Positions 45,430-54,823 are shown, numbered from the stretch's first letter. The stretch is 64,000 nt of DNA from Oscillatoriophycideae cyanobacterium NC_groundwater_1537_Pr4_S-0.65um_50_18 (GCA_016208305.1 JACQYI010000058.1:62001-126000), one strand, 5' to 3'. Numbers and translations are program-made. The notes: generated by a model from the letters alone, not told the origin.

Positions 45430-48423
45430 TTAGGCGGGTTCCAAAGCAGGCAATAAAACATAAAAACAGCTCCCTGTTCCCAAGACACTTTCAGCCCAAA
45501 TATATCCCCCATGTTGCTGAACAATACTCCGGCAGATAGCCAAACCTAATCCTGTGCCTCCTTTTTGGCGAGAATCAGAAACATCGACCTGTTGAAACCG
45601 TTCAAAGATGGCTTCGATCTGATCAGGGGGAATGCCGCGCCCTTGATCTTGAATTGAAAAAAGAATGTAAGGGCTAAAGGAAAGAGAAAAAGGTAGAGAA
45701 AGGAGTTTTTTACTCTGATTTTCTAGCGCTGTAGGCTGCGAAAGAGTACCCGCAGGCTGCGAAAGAGTACCCGCAGGCTGCGAAAGAGTACCCGCTTCAA
45801 TGGGTTCAAATCTATTGGCTTGTTCCCCCTCTATTGGCTGATTCATTAACTGAGTATTTAACCAAACCGTACTCCCTCTGGGTGAAAATTTAATCGCGTT
45901 GCTCAGCAGATTTGTAAGCACTTGAAGGATGAGATCGCCATCTAACTGCAAGCTAAATGAGAAGGGAGAAACAGATAGATGAACTCCAGCATCGTCAGCG
46001 ACTAGCTGCATTAAATCGATCGCTCTTAAGATTAATTCTCCGATGTCATAAGACCGCTTTACAAGCCCCACCTTGCCAGATTCTAATCGTTCTAAATCGA
46101 GGATATTATCAACTAGATAAACTAACCGCTCCGTTCCCTCAGCCGCAATTTCAAGGAGTTGTTGAGCGCGATCGGACTGTAAATCAATCAGCCCATCTGA
46201 CATAAGATCAACGGCTCCATGAATTGCAGTTAAGGGGGTACGAAACTCATGACTCATCACTGAAATAAATTCATCTTTCATTTGCTCCACTTGGTGGCGT
46301 TCTGTAATATCTTCTCCAATGCCCAGTAATCCATTAATTGCGCCTTGCGAATCTCTAAGTTGGGTAATGTTCCATGCGACTCGTCGAGTTTCCCCTGACT
46401 TCGTTACAATATCCCTCTGAAAATAGGCAGGAACCTGCTGTATCAGCAATTCTTGAGCATAGGTTTGGGCAGCTATTTGATTTTGAGGTGAAACTAAAGT
46501 CTCAACGAAATTTTTTTCGAGTAGCTCTTTTCGGGTGTAGCCTAGAACTTCGACGGTAAAGGGATTGACATAGGTAATGTTGAGCTGTGTATCCACTCCA
46601 ATCACCAGTAGCCGAACATCCTCCATTACCGTGCGCCAACGTCGTTCAGCCTCTCGCAATACTGCTTCAACTTGTTTCCTTTGCTTGAGTTCTTTCTGAA
46701 GTCGTTGGTTGATCTGATTTAGTTCAGTCGTGCGTTCGATCACAAGAGCTTCCAAATGATCTTGGTATTGTTTCAGCTCTGCTTCGATCCGTTTGCGATC
46801 GGTAATATCTTTGACAATTCCTGCAATTCGTTCCACTTGTCCAGCCTGATCAAGAATTGGAAAAGTTCGCGCTAAAACCCAGCGAATGTCTCCTGTTGGC
46901 TGTACGATACGATATTCTAAACTCTGTTCCAATGGGCTACAAACCGTTTTTACCGTTGGCGGCAATTGTGCTTGGTCATCAGGGTGAAGGGCGGCCATCC
47001 AAGAGCGAGGATTTTGGTAAAGGCTAGAACAGGTGCGTCCCCAGATCTCTTCGTAGGCCGGACTGATGTAAAACATCTGGCTATAGTCGGGTGCTGCAAT
47101 GAAGAAGACATCTCGAATATTTTGGGTGAGCTGGAGAAACTTTTGCTCATTCTGGCGGAGTGCAGCCTCAATTTGTTTAATGTCTGTAATATCTCGAAAG
47201 TACCAGATTCGGCCAAAATCATCCCCTTCAAACGACTTGACTGCTGCGGAGTAGCGATCGAAGATTCGGCCATCCTTGAAGAAAATTTCATCTCGACCAA
47301 TGATCTCTGGGTGCTGATTGAGGTAGTCAATTTGCCTGAGAAACTCTTCTGGATCTGTTAATTGATCGAGTACTGTTTCTCGGAGCTGCCGATCATGTTC
47401 AATGCGAGAAATCGTCTCTTCTGGAATGTGCCAAAGCTGACAAAATCGTTGATTGTAAGATACGGCTTGCTGGTTTTCGTTTGTAATTAAAATTCCATCG
47501 ATTGCAGCATCTTGCTGAACCTTTAACATGGCATTACTGCGTCGCAACGCTTGTTCTGCAAGTTTGAGATCTGTAATGTCAGTAGTTGTTCCAATCAACC
47601 GAACAGTGATGCCCTGCTCATCTTGTAGTGCAGTCCCTCGTGCCATCAGCCAGCGAATTGAGCCATCTTTATGAAAAACACGGTGCTCAATTGCGAAGTC
47701 TGACCGATGGCCTTCTACACAAGCTTTTGACATTTCAAACACGGCGGCCTGATCTTCGGGATGGCAATAGCTAAACCAAGCCTCGCAACTATTGGGAAGC
47801 TCTATTTCGCTATAGCCGAGAGAAGATTTGATATTCGGATCGAGATAAAATTCGCCCGTTTGCGGATTGAGTTCCCATACGCCTACCCTGGCCGACCGCG
47901 TGGCTAGCACATAGCGCTCTTGGCTCTGGCGCAGCGCTTCTTGAGCCTGCTTACGCTCAGTAATGTCTTGAAAGTGCCAAACTCTACCGTAATAGACGCC
48001 TACGGACGATCGCATTGGGGCAGAGTGCCGCTCAAGAATGCGCCCATCTTTGAGAAAAATCTCATCATGGCTAATTTCTTCTAGGTTTTGATAAACGGCT
48101 TCGACTCTAGCAACAAACTGGTCTGGATCTTGCAGTTGTGTTAAAGCAGTCTTTAAGATGAGCCAATAATCGTTCGTGGCAATGACAGATTGTGGAATGC
48201 GCCATAATTCACAAAACCGTTGATTATGAAAGATGACTTCTCGATGTTCATTGACTACCCAAATGCCCGCCACCGAAGTTTCTCGCTGTGCCTGCAAGAG
48301 TGCATTACTGCGTCGCAGATCTTCTTCTATGCGTTTGCGATCGCCCAATTCGGCTCGTAACTGTTCTATTTCGGCAAGCAACTGCTCGTGGGTTTTATCT
48401 AGGTCGTCAATGGGATAAGTCAT
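45430..48423 (-). CDS. Multi-PAS sensor histidine kinase
   Basis: 997 residues from the ATG at 48423; a TTG 12 bases upstream is less likely. An N-terminal coiled coil (6-40) is followed by five PAS/PAC units, at about 42-160, 165-285, 292-410, 415-540 and 590-705. HisKA has His725 (VMSHEFRTPLTAIHG), then HATPase with NAIKFSP, DQGRGIP and GGTGLGLAI. No membrane helix, so it is a cytoplasmic sensor. PAS1 and PAS3 are clear internal duplicates (RRSNALLQAQ / RRSNAMLKVQ; NQRFCELWRIP / NQRFCQLWHIP). Three copies of a 7-residue repeat (AGTLSQP) sit inside the ATPase domain. It lies between two regulators in the same operon. Confidence 0.93.
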   Translation of the reverse strand: MTYPIDDLDKTHEQLLAEIEQLRAELGDRKRIEEDLRRSNALLQAQRETSVAGIWVVNEHREVIFHNQRFCELWRIPQSVIATNDYWLILKTALTQLQDPDQFVARVEAVYQNLEEISHDEIFLKDGRILERHSAPMRSSVGVYYGRVWHFQDITERKQAQEALRQSQERYVLATRSARVGVWELNPQTGEFYLDPNIKSSLGYSEIELPNSCEAWFSYCHPEDQAAVFEMSKACVEGHRSDFAIEHRVFHKDGSIRWLMARGTALQDEQGITVRLIGTTTDITDLKLAEQALRRSNAMLKVQQDAAIDGILITNENQQAVSYNQRFCQLWHIPEETISRIEHDRQLRETVLDQLTDPEEFLRQIDYLNQHPEIIGRDEIFFKDGRIFDRYSAAVKSFEGDDFGRIWYFRDITDIKQIEAALRQNEQKFLQLTQNIRDVFFIAAPDYSQMFYISPAYEEIWGRTCSSLYQNPRSWMAALHPDDQAQLPPTVKTVCSPLEQSLEYRIVQPTGDIRWVLARTFPILDQAGQVERIAGIVKDITDRKRIEAELKQYQDHLEALVIERTTELNQINQRLQKELKQRKQVEAVLREAERRWRTVMEDVRLLVIGVDTQLNITYVNPFTVEVLGYTRKELLEKNFVETLVSPQNQIAAQTYAQELLIQQVPAYFQRDIVTKSGETRRVAWNITQLRDSQGAINGLLGIGEDITERHQVEQMKDEFISVMSHEFRTPLTAIHGAVDLMSDGLIDLQSDRAQQLLEIAAEGTERLVYLVDNILDLERLESGKVGLVKRSYDIGELILRAIDLMQLVADDAGVHLSVSPFSFSLQLDGDLILQVLTNLLSNAIKFSPRGSTVWLNTQLMNQPIEGEQANRFEPIEAGTLSQPAGTLSQPAGTLSQPTALENQSKKLLSLPFSLSFSPYILFSIQDQGRGIPPDQIEAIFERFQQVDVSDSRQKGGTGLGLAICRSIVQQHGGYIWAESVLGTGSCFYVLLPALEPA
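45733..45795 (-). repeat. In-frame 21-nt minisatellite, three units, inside the kinase gene
   Basis: Identical units at 45733-45753, 45754-45774 and 45775-45795 encode AGTLSQP three times. They fall between the N-box and the G1 box of the ATPase domain, in a poorly conserved insert of about 45 residues. Confidence 0.92.
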
Positions 48424-48489
48424 AGGTAGGGGCAATGCGCTTGCCGTCTATTTTAGAGGCTGAAATAACCTAAATTAAAAGCCCAGGCG

Positions 48490-50400
48490 CTATGACCTAG
48501 GCTTGTTACGCTTAAGCTGATTAATGATACGAGCCACCAACTCTGGCTCAATAATCGGTTTTCTTACATAGTCATTCGCTCCCGCTCTAAACACCTGATA
48601 GATTAAGTCGGCATCAATGTTGACAGAGAGAAATAGCACAGGCAAATCTTCCCAGCGAGGGTCATTGCGAACGACTTGGCATAAATCTAAACCACTCAAC
48701 TCTGGCATCACTAGGTCGAGAATCACTAAATCGGGCTTGGTTTGCTCTAAGACTGGCCAAAACCTGCTGGGATGATTCACAAGCTCTACCTGAAAGCCCC
48801 AAGGCTGAAGGATAGTAGACAGCTGATCCAGAATGATAGAGTCATCATCGACCACCAAGACTTTGCCTTCTAGGGGCGCAGAATTTTGCAGAGCTTGAGC
48901 GATCGCCGATAGGATGCGTTGGGGGGTTACAGGAGTTTGCAAAACAGTATGTCCACCTAACCGCGCAATTCTAAGTCGTTCGCCAAAATTGTCTTGTTCT
49001 GTCAGCACAACAACGGGTACAGGCGGTTGAATTTTTGCCAGCGCTTCCATTAGCTCAAAGCCACTGGCTGCGACTTCTACAACACTCAGGTCAAGCAAAA
49101 CGACATTTGGACGCGCCTGGGAAATCGCTGCGATCGCATCAGCGGGGCTGAGGATGCTAATTTGCCAAGTCTGGGCGATCGCGTTATCGCAGAGCTGTGG
49201 GCCAAATGATGCAGTATTGCCTACGACCAGGATGCGCTGTTGCTGTGCCGTTAGCGATCGGGAGGGGAAAGGGGGAAAAGTAGATTGAATATTTAAAGTG
49301 AATTCAATTGCGGTGATCTGTTCAAACAAAGCCGCAGTTTCTGAGGAAGGCAGACCGCTTGAGTCGGGTATATTGGCCAAAACAGCCTCAATCTGGCGAC
49401 AGGCTTGAGACAGCCCATGCAGCTCAAAACTGCCTAGAGAACCTGCTAGCGTATGGGCTTCTCGGCAAGCCTGTTGACGCAGCGAGGCGTTGAGGTTGCC
49501 CTCGGCCAAAGCCGTGATTGCCTGCTGAATCACTCTAAGGCGATCGCGATATTCTCCTCGGTAGCGTTCCCAGGCTTCAACCAGTTCAGGTGGAATCGAT
49601 AACCCTGACTGTGTAATGCCTTGACCCGATCCGCCCGAACGTTGAGCGGGTAACGGCTCATCCCGTGATCCAGGCTGAGGAAATTCAGGCTTGAAAGATT
49701 CAGGCTTAAGACAGTCCGCTTCAGGCGGTTGGCTAACCTTGAGGCGATACCCTAATCCATAAATGGTTTCAATTAATTCTTCACATCCTGCCTGCTTGAG
49801 TTTTCGCCGTAACGCTTTGACATGTGCCCGTACTCCATTTTCAGTCGGAGCTTCCTCCAAAGCCCAAAGGTGATTAATCAAAGCACTTTGGCTAAAAATC
49901 CGCTGCTGATTTCGCAAAAACAGTTCTAGTAGCCTGTACTCTTTGCCCGTCAGATTCAAGGGCTGACCGTTGTAGGTGACGATGCAGCTACTCAGGTTAA
50001 GCTGTAATCCTTCCCAAGCCAAAATTGACGAGCGATCGGAACTTTCTCGTCGCAGCAAAGCTCGCATCCGAGCCAGCAATTCATCCACATTAAACGGTTT
50101 GACCAAATAGTCATCTGCTCCAGCATCTAGCCCTGCGACTTTATGCATTGCACTGTCTTGGGAGGTGATCAAGATCACGGGCGTAAAATCTTTGCGATCG
50201 CGCAGCTTCTGGCAAAAGCGAATCCCATCTATCTGAGGCAGCATGACATCGAGCAAAATCAAGTCATATTGAAAGGCTTCTAGCAACTCCCATCCTATTT
50301 GCCCGTCCGCAGTCGTTTCCACCAGATACATCTTCTCGGTCAGCGTTTGGGTCAGCAACTCAGTTAGAACCTCATCATCTTCTACCAATAGAATTTTCAC
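48490..50400 (-). CDS. OmpR-type regulator REC-wHTH-HPt-REC-REC
   Basis: 636 residues. The first receiver has Asp51 (LILLDVMLPQIDG). A winged-helix DNA-binding domain follows at about 130-225 (LTGKEYRLLELFLRNQQRIF; VRAHVKALRRKLK). A histidine phosphotransfer domain with HTLAGSLGSFELHG is at about 275-370. The second receiver (about 388-500) lacks the acidic pair (ILVVGNTASFG) and looks degenerate. The third is intact (VLVVDDDSIILD; LVILDLVMPELSG). It is the first gene of the phosphorelay operon, with the kinase 66 bases downstream. The HPt allows phosphate transfer from a hybrid kinase. Confidence 0.92.
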   Translation of the reverse strand: MKILLVEDDEVLTELLTQTLTEKMYLVETTADGQIGWELLEAFQYDLILLDVMLPQIDGIRFCQKLRDRKDFTPVILITSQDSAMHKVAGLDAGADDYLVKPFNVDELLARMRALLRRESSDRSSILAWEGLQLNLSSCIVTYNGQPLNLTGKEYRLLELFLRNQQRIFSQSALINHLWALEEAPTENGVRAHVKALRRKLKQAGCEELIETIYGLGYRLKVSQPPEADCLKPESFKPEFPQPGSRDEPLPAQRSGGSGQGITQSGLSIPPELVEAWERYRGEYRDRLRVIQQAITALAEGNLNASLRQQACREAHTLAGSLGSFELHGLSQACRQIEAVLANIPDSSGLPSSETAALFEQITAIEFTLNIQSTFPPFPSRSLTAQQQRILVVGNTASFGPQLCDNAIAQTWQISILSPADAIAAISQARPNVVLLDLSVVEVAASGFELMEALAKIQPPVPVVVLTEQDNFGERLRIARLGGHTVLQTPVTPQRILSAIAQALQNSAPLEGKVLVVDDDSIILDQLSTILQPWGFQVELVNHPSRFWPVLEQTKPDLVILDLVMPELSGLDLCQVVRNDPRWEDLPVLFLSVNIDADLIYQVFRAGANDYVRKPIIEPELVARIINQLKRNKPRS

Positions 50401-50573
50401 GCCGACCTCTGCAATCTTTTACGCCTATCGGAATTCTAGCGAAGCACGATATCTCTCTGTTGAAACCCCATCTACAAAGCTTTGAAGATAATTTCAATGA
50501 ATGCTTTTTTCACCGCAGCGATTGCCTATATGCCGCGTTCCCTCACAAACGTTAGAACTCGGCTGTTCGCAGC

Positions 50574-51170
50574 TCAACTCTGTTTGACTGGATAAAGCCA
50601 ACCCTTAAACAGTCGCGTCACTTGAGGCATCACCACCCAAGTCATGATAGGCATCATGATCGCAATGTTAACCAGCGTGGCCAACCCAGACGGCAACCCA
50701 CGGGTCAAAGGGCTGAGTAAACCGGGCATCAGTGAAATCATCGGATAGATACCAATAGCACTGACGATCGCAGTTTTCCATTTAGGCGGCGGGCTGATAT
50801 TGGGTCGTTCAGGTAAGGCAAACCAAGCCTCCAGACCATTGACCCGCTCCACCTGAGGAGGAGCCTCTGCCAAAGCCTCTGCCCGCGCAATCCAGCCTTG
50901 ACAAATAGGCGAGTTTTCCCAGTTTTGTAAGTTTTTGAGTGTATCAAACCGCAAAACAAGCTGCCATTTTCCCTGCCTTGTGGAAGGATATAGAACCTCA
51001 CTTCCCAAATAGCCTGAGAAGGTGCTAGCCGCCAGGATTACCTTTTGCAAGGTTTCCTCAAACGCAGCTTCATGTCCCTGTCGAACTTGATGAACGATCG
51101 CAATAGTAACGGGTTCAGTCGATGAATCTTGGGCATAGTCAGGATTGGGTGTGAAACCATCTTTTCTCAT
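50574..51170 (-). CDS. ABM-domain protein with C-terminal membrane helices
   Basis: 198 residues. An antibiotic-biosynthesis-monooxygenase (ABM) ferredoxin-like domain covers about 20-115 (VTIAIVHQVRQGHEAAFEET; GYLGSEVL; WQLVLRFDTLKNLQNWEN). Two membrane helices follow at about 132-150 and 163-183. SD AGGTGA precedes the ATG. It is the last gene of a four-gene minus-strand run, 37 bases after the porin stop. Membrane-tethered ABM proteins are unstudied; heme or quinone chemistry is possible. Confidence 0.82.
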   Translation of the reverse strand: MRKDGFTPNPDYAQDSSTEPVTIAIVHQVRQGHEAAFEETLQKVILAASTFSGYLGSEVLYPSTRQGKWQLVLRFDTLKNLQNWENSPICQGWIARAEALAEAPPQVERVNGLEAWFALPERPNISPPPKWKTAIVSAIGIYPMISLMPGLLSPLTRGLPSGLATLVNIAIMMPIMTWVVMPQVTRLFKGWLYPVKQS

Positions 51171-51207
51171 AGATCACCTGTGGATTGAACTATTTAAGCT
51201 ACAGAAC

Positions 51208-52839
51208 TCAAAATGAAAAGACGGTGCGAAGAGTACCAACGAGGATGGTGTCGTTGCTACTTTGATTACCTGCATGAGTGATGACCTGCAACAAAGGCGT
51301 TAACCGTAAATTCTGACTAATGGGGAAGTTGTAGAACACTTCTAGGTTGGTTTGAGTTGCGTTACCCACTTCGCGCAAAATAAAGGGCTGCGCGACTCCC
51401 ATTCCTGCCAAATCGCTTTCGACAAATACATCTTGCAATGCAACTCCTGCTGACCAGTAGTTGGGTCGAATATCTCCTAACGTTGTGTCCGAGTAGGAAC
51501 TATAGGCATAGCGAGCAAAAAGACCTAGCTGTTGATTAATTGAGTAATCAATATTGGCTCCTAACGTATGGAAATTACTACCTAACACTTTGCCAATACT
51601 GGATTGCAACCGCACCTTTAAGGCTGGAACCGGAGCGTATTCCAACTCCAAAGCTCCTAAATAAGGATCGCCAAACAGACCTCCCTCTGCCCCCCCACCC
51701 TGTGTCGGAAACAGGCGAATGTCGCCAGGTTGCCCACCCCCCAAGAGCTGCTGATTTTCGGGAAGGTTTTCTGTGGCGCTAGCCGCAATGTAGACGGCTC
51801 GTAAGGCTATAGCTGCTTGTGGCGATCGCCAAGAGATCACAGCCCCCGCACCCGCAGGTCGGGGCAAGAGCAGAAAGTTATTGACCAAAGCCTGCGTCGA
51901 GAAATCACGAAAACTGACGTTAGCATAGCGATTTTGATCAATAAAGTCAGTGGCGACCAGTCTAGGGCCGATGGTGAGGCTTAAATCAGGCGTAGGGGCA
52001 AAGGTGTAATAGAGGCGAGCTACGCTCAGTTGTTGAGTGCCAGGAACGGCAAAATCCGTTGCGCTCCCTAAGTTAGGTTCGAGTGCGCCCGCAGCATTAT
52101 CTCCGGAGCCAGGGCTGGCAGCCAAGAGGCGGAGCTTGAGCAAATCAGTGCCGCTAAAACTTGTATTGAGGTCAAGGCTAAATCGGTACAGCAGCGTTGG
52201 ATTGGGTTGATCACGGCTGATCACCCCACCTAGAGGGCTAATGATGCGATCGCCGCTAAACCCACCTGCATTAACGGCCACAATAGCCTGACCCGACAGG
52301 GTAGTGGTGGTTGAAAAGGCATGGGTTTCCAGTTGAGCTAGCTGAGCTTCTAGAGCCTCTACTGAACCCTCTAAAGCTATCAACTCCGCAGAAAACTCTT
52401 GCTGAAGTCGCTCTAGGGTGACTAAATCTTCGCGGTTGAGCCGCGCAGCGATAGAACGATCGGCACCTGCAGCCAGCGAGTCTAGGCAAGCCTTGAGTCC
52501 AGCAGCAAATTCCTGCCGAGAGAGGGCGCGATCGCCCTGAAAAGTCTGACTTGCCGCAAGACATTGATACTGTTCTACAAGCGACTGAAGGGCTTGATAG
52601 GCCCAATCTGTCGGTTGCACATCAGTCAGTTGACTCACTGAAGACATTTGTTCAGCGATTGCCGCATCCGCGCCAACTGAGATCTCGTCTCTCCCATCAT
52701 TTGCTGAAGGGGATATCTCTGCATCTTTGACAAACACTTCAGGCTGAGTTTGGGCTGTTGCTAAACCCGTTCCTGCCCCAACCATTCCTACCCAAACCAT
52801 GAGGGAGCTAATCACCCAGAGTGGAAAAAATCTACACAT
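51208..52839 (-). CDS. SLH-domain OprB-type porin (iron-uptake porin family)
   Basis: 543 residues from the ATG at 52839; a GTG just before it is the alternative. A signal peptide is at 1-30 (VGMVGAGTGLATAQ). An SLH-like domain is at about 68-120 (VSQLTDVQPTDWAYQALQSL; DRALSRQEFAAGL). A short coiled coil follows at about 140-165, then an OprB-like beta barrel ending in aromatic F (GTLRTVFSF). The family (SomA/SomB, slr1841-like) forms outer-membrane pores linked to the peptidoglycan and includes members that admit inorganic ions. It is co-directional and 46 bases after the isomerase gene. Confidence 0.9.
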   Translation of the reverse strand: MCRFFPLWVISSLMVWVGMVGAGTGLATAQTQPEVFVKDAEISPSANDGRDEISVGADAAIAEQMSSVSQLTDVQPTDWAYQALQSLVEQYQCLAASQTFQGDRALSRQEFAAGLKACLDSLAAGADRSIAARLNREDLVTLERLQQEFSAELIALEGSVEALEAQLAQLETHAFSTTTTLSGQAIVAVNAGGFSGDRIISPLGGVISRDQPNPTLLYRFSLDLNTSFSGTDLLKLRLLAASPGSGDNAAGALEPNLGSATDFAVPGTQQLSVARLYYTFAPTPDLSLTIGPRLVATDFIDQNRYANVSFRDFSTQALVNNFLLLPRPAGAGAVISWRSPQAAIALRAVYIAASATENLPENQQLLGGGQPGDIRLFPTQGGGAEGGLFGDPYLGALELEYAPVPALKVRLQSSIGKVLGSNFHTLGANIDYSINQQLGLFARYAYSSYSDTTLGDIRPNYWSAGVALQDVFVESDLAGMGVAQPFILREVGNATQTNLEVFYNFPISQNLRLTPLLQVITHAGNQSSNDTILVGTLRTVFSF

Positions 52840-52885
52840 CACAGGATTTATGAAAGGTTTTACCCAGCCAAAACGGTATCACTTG

Positions 52886-53743
52886 TTAATCGGGGCGATC
52901 GGCCATTGCCAACACTAATTGATCAAAATTTGCCTGTGCCCGATGACCGATTTCTGAAGGAGATAATTCATCAAAGGCATCTGAAAAGAGTTCAAGCCCA
53001 ACTGAAGATAGTCCCCCTATGGTCTTGAGAATCTGCATCAAGCCCAAAACATCCATTTCTCCGTCACCTGGTAATAAGCGATGGTGCATCAAGTCTTCAA
53101 ATAAAGAGCCATGCAGCTCTGTAAGTGCGTCAGCAAGCTGCACCCTAAAAATCAGCTCGCCTGGAATAGAGGCGAGGAGTGATGGATTGGGCGTACCTCG
53201 AAAGTAATGCCAAGAGTCAATGAGTAGCCCCCCGTTAGGACGGTTGGCTTGACGCACAATCTCCCAGGCTGTTGCTAAATCAGGAATGCTAGAAAAGGGC
53301 ATAAACTCCAGATGCACCTTAAGACCAAACTCACGCGCGCGATCGCAAATCCGCGCAAAGTTCTCAACAAAAACATCGAATGGATATACCCTGCCAAAGG
53401 TTTCGATCACGTTGATAGACTCCACACCCAACCTCTCCGCCATCTGTAAAAAGGCAGTTTCCTCAAAATTCACAAAGGCAAGATCCTCTGACGATAGACT
53501 TGCAGGGCTTTGCCAATCGGGGAGCCATTGCGTCAATGGATCGAGCACCGCTAACCGAATCCCATAATCGGCACTGATGCGTCGCATCTCAGCAATGGAT
53601 AGCCCGCCTGCGGTGAATCGCTGCACATCGATCGGAAACAGCGTCATCGCTGGGAACCCTCCCACTACAGCTGCTATGAGGCGTTCTTCAAAAGACTTGG
53701 TGCGAACCGTTGCTGCCCACAGAACATCATAGTTTTTTTGCAT
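52886..53743 (-). CDS. Sugar phosphate isomerase/epimerase-like TIM barrel (AP_endonuc_2)
   Basis: 285 residues from the ATG at 53743 (MQKNYDVLWAATVRTKSFEE); AAGGAAA upstream acts as ribosome site. The xylose-isomerase-like TIM barrel is seen in LAVLDPLTQWLPDW, GVESINVIETFG, LKVHLEFMPFSSIPDL, GGLLIDSWHYFRG and GDGEMDVLGLMQ, which carry the acidic and histidine metal ligands. The true substrate (sugar, inositol, hydroxypyruvate or 3-dehydroshikimate) cannot be read from sequence. It starts 20 bases after the isochorismatase-like gene stop. Confidence 0.85.
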   Translation of the reverse strand: MQKNYDVLWAATVRTKSFEERLIAAVVGGFPAMTLFPIDVQRFTAGGLSIAEMRRISADYGIRLAVLDPLTQWLPDWQSPASLSSEDLAFVNFEETAFLQMAERLGVESINVIETFGRVYPFDVFVENFARICDRAREFGLKVHLEFMPFSSIPDLATAWEIVRQANRPNGGLLIDSWHYFRGTPNPSLLASIPGELIFRVQLADALTELHGSLFEDLMHHRLLPGDGEMDVLGLMQILKTIGGLSSVGLELFSDAFDELSPSEIGHRAQANFDQLVLAMADRPD

Positions 53744-53763
53744 CGTGCCTATGTTTCCTTTCT

Positions 53764-54351
53764 CTAAAAGCGATTGCCCCAATAGCTAAATTCTTGGTAG
53801 AGCTTCCCGACATCAGCCCCTTCTGGAGTTTGCCAGTCTTTCATAATTTCTGAGGCGATCGAAGCCCAAGACACCATGACGGCTCCAGCCTGAGTCATCC
53901 TCAGCATGGCGGCAGTTTCGTTTAAGCTAGTGTCGGAACCTGAAACATCGACAACAACATAGGGTTCATAACCACCGCCGATTAAATCAACCGTGAGCTG
54001 AAGGGTGCAGATATCTAATGAAATTCCCCCTAGCACGACTTTCTGACGACCTGTTTTAGCCAGGGCATCCCGAAAGGCAGGCTCATCCCAGGCGCTGGGG
54101 GTATGGCGTTCAACCCTGACGGCATGGTCAGCATTGGCAATGACTTCTGCAAAAAATTTGCCGCGAAATCCACCTTCTTCGCCCAGCATGATAGTCGGTA
54201 GGTTGAAAATTTTTGAAAGTCGGGTAAATGCCTCTGCATTCTTTCGTAACAGGTCATGATCAATGGTTTTAATCCCAGGAAAGAAGCCGTCTAAAAAATC
54301 CACCAACACAACGACGCAGTTATCACGAGTCAATTTTTCACTGTAATTCAT
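53764..54351 (-). CDS. Isochorismatase-like cysteine hydrolase (YcaC type)
   Basis: 195 residues. The catalytic Asp is in VVLVDFLDGF and the nucleophile Cys115 in GISLDICTLQLTVDL, with the cis-peptide-like VVLGG before it. The EEGGFRGKFFAEV and HTPSAWDEPAFRDAL segments match the YcaC branch of the family rather than true isochorismatase. The substrate is unknown. First gene of the four-gene operon. A dyad at 54407-54425 lies about 60 bases upstream. Confidence 0.87.
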   Translation of the reverse strand: MNYSEKLTRDNCVVVLVDFLDGFFPGIKTIDHDLLRKNAEAFTRLSKIFNLPTIMLGEEGGFRGKFFAEVIANADHAVRVERHTPSAWDEPAFRDALAKTGRQKVVLGGISLDICTLQLTVDLIGGGYEPYVVVDVSGSDTSLNETAAMLRMTQAGAVMVSWASIASEIMKDWQTPEGADVGKLYQEFSYWGNRF

Positions 54352-54406
54352 GCAGAGTCTCTCGCTTTGTTAGATCATTTACATCTCTAAGACCTGAACC
54401 CAAATC

Positions 54407-54425
54407 GTTTGAGAAACGCTCAAAC
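54407..54425. promoter_or_regulatory. Dyad GTTTGAG-N5-CTCAAAC upstream of the hydrolase operon
   Basis: Perfect 7-bp arms, 54407-54413 and 54419-54425. The position, 56-74 bases before the minus-strand start, suits an operator. Confidence 0.55.
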
Positions 54426-54435
54426 TTGACTTAAA

Positions 54436-54467
54436 AGGATGGTTGAAAAGTAGGATGGTTGAAAAGT
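54436..54467. repeat. 16-nt tandem duplication
   Basis: AGGATGGTTGAAAAGT occurs twice without a gap, at 54436-54451 and 54452-54467, just upstream of the operator dyad. Confidence 0.85.
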
Positions 54468-54666
54468 GCCGATCGCTATCCGAATAGCCCCCTTTTCTGG
54501 CTTGCCGCAGGCGCTAGATCCCAATGCTGGGCGATTTTGAACAAAAATTCGCTATGCGCTTTGCACATGCAAGCGAACAAAAATTTCCCAGAGTTGGGAG
54601 GCAAATGCAGAACATTTGATACTTTTCAAACATCCTCTAAGGATCGCCAATTAATTAACCTGTAAC

Positions 54667-54708
54667 AGTTTTTAGAAGTGTTGCGCGGAGCAGGATACTT
54701 CTAAAACT
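54667..54708. terminator. Imperfect hairpin in the SDR-isochorismatase spacer
   Basis: AGTTTTTAGAAG (54667-54678) pairs with CTTCTAAAACT (54698-54708) with one bulge. On the minus strand it is downstream of the SDR gene by about 115 bases. The remaining part of the 54352-54823 gap contains no gene. Confidence 0.45.
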
Positions 54709-54753
54709 ATTGGATTTTATTTAATCTTTGATCCTAAGCAGACCAAAACCCAT

Positions 54754-54810
54754 CACAACACTGGGTTATCAACACAACACTGGGTTATCAACACAACACT
54801 GCGCTATCAG
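54754..54810. repeat. 19-nt tandem repeat, three units
   Basis: CACAACACTGGGTTATCAA at 54754-54772 and 54773-54791 is exact; the third unit at 54792-54810 differs at two positions. It ends 14 bases before the SDR stop. Confidence 0.88.
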
Positions 54811-54823
54811 CCATTCCTGCCGC

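Noticed and set aside
54754-54810. CRISPR-like repeat array
   Set aside because: The 19-nt units are directly adjacent with no spacers.
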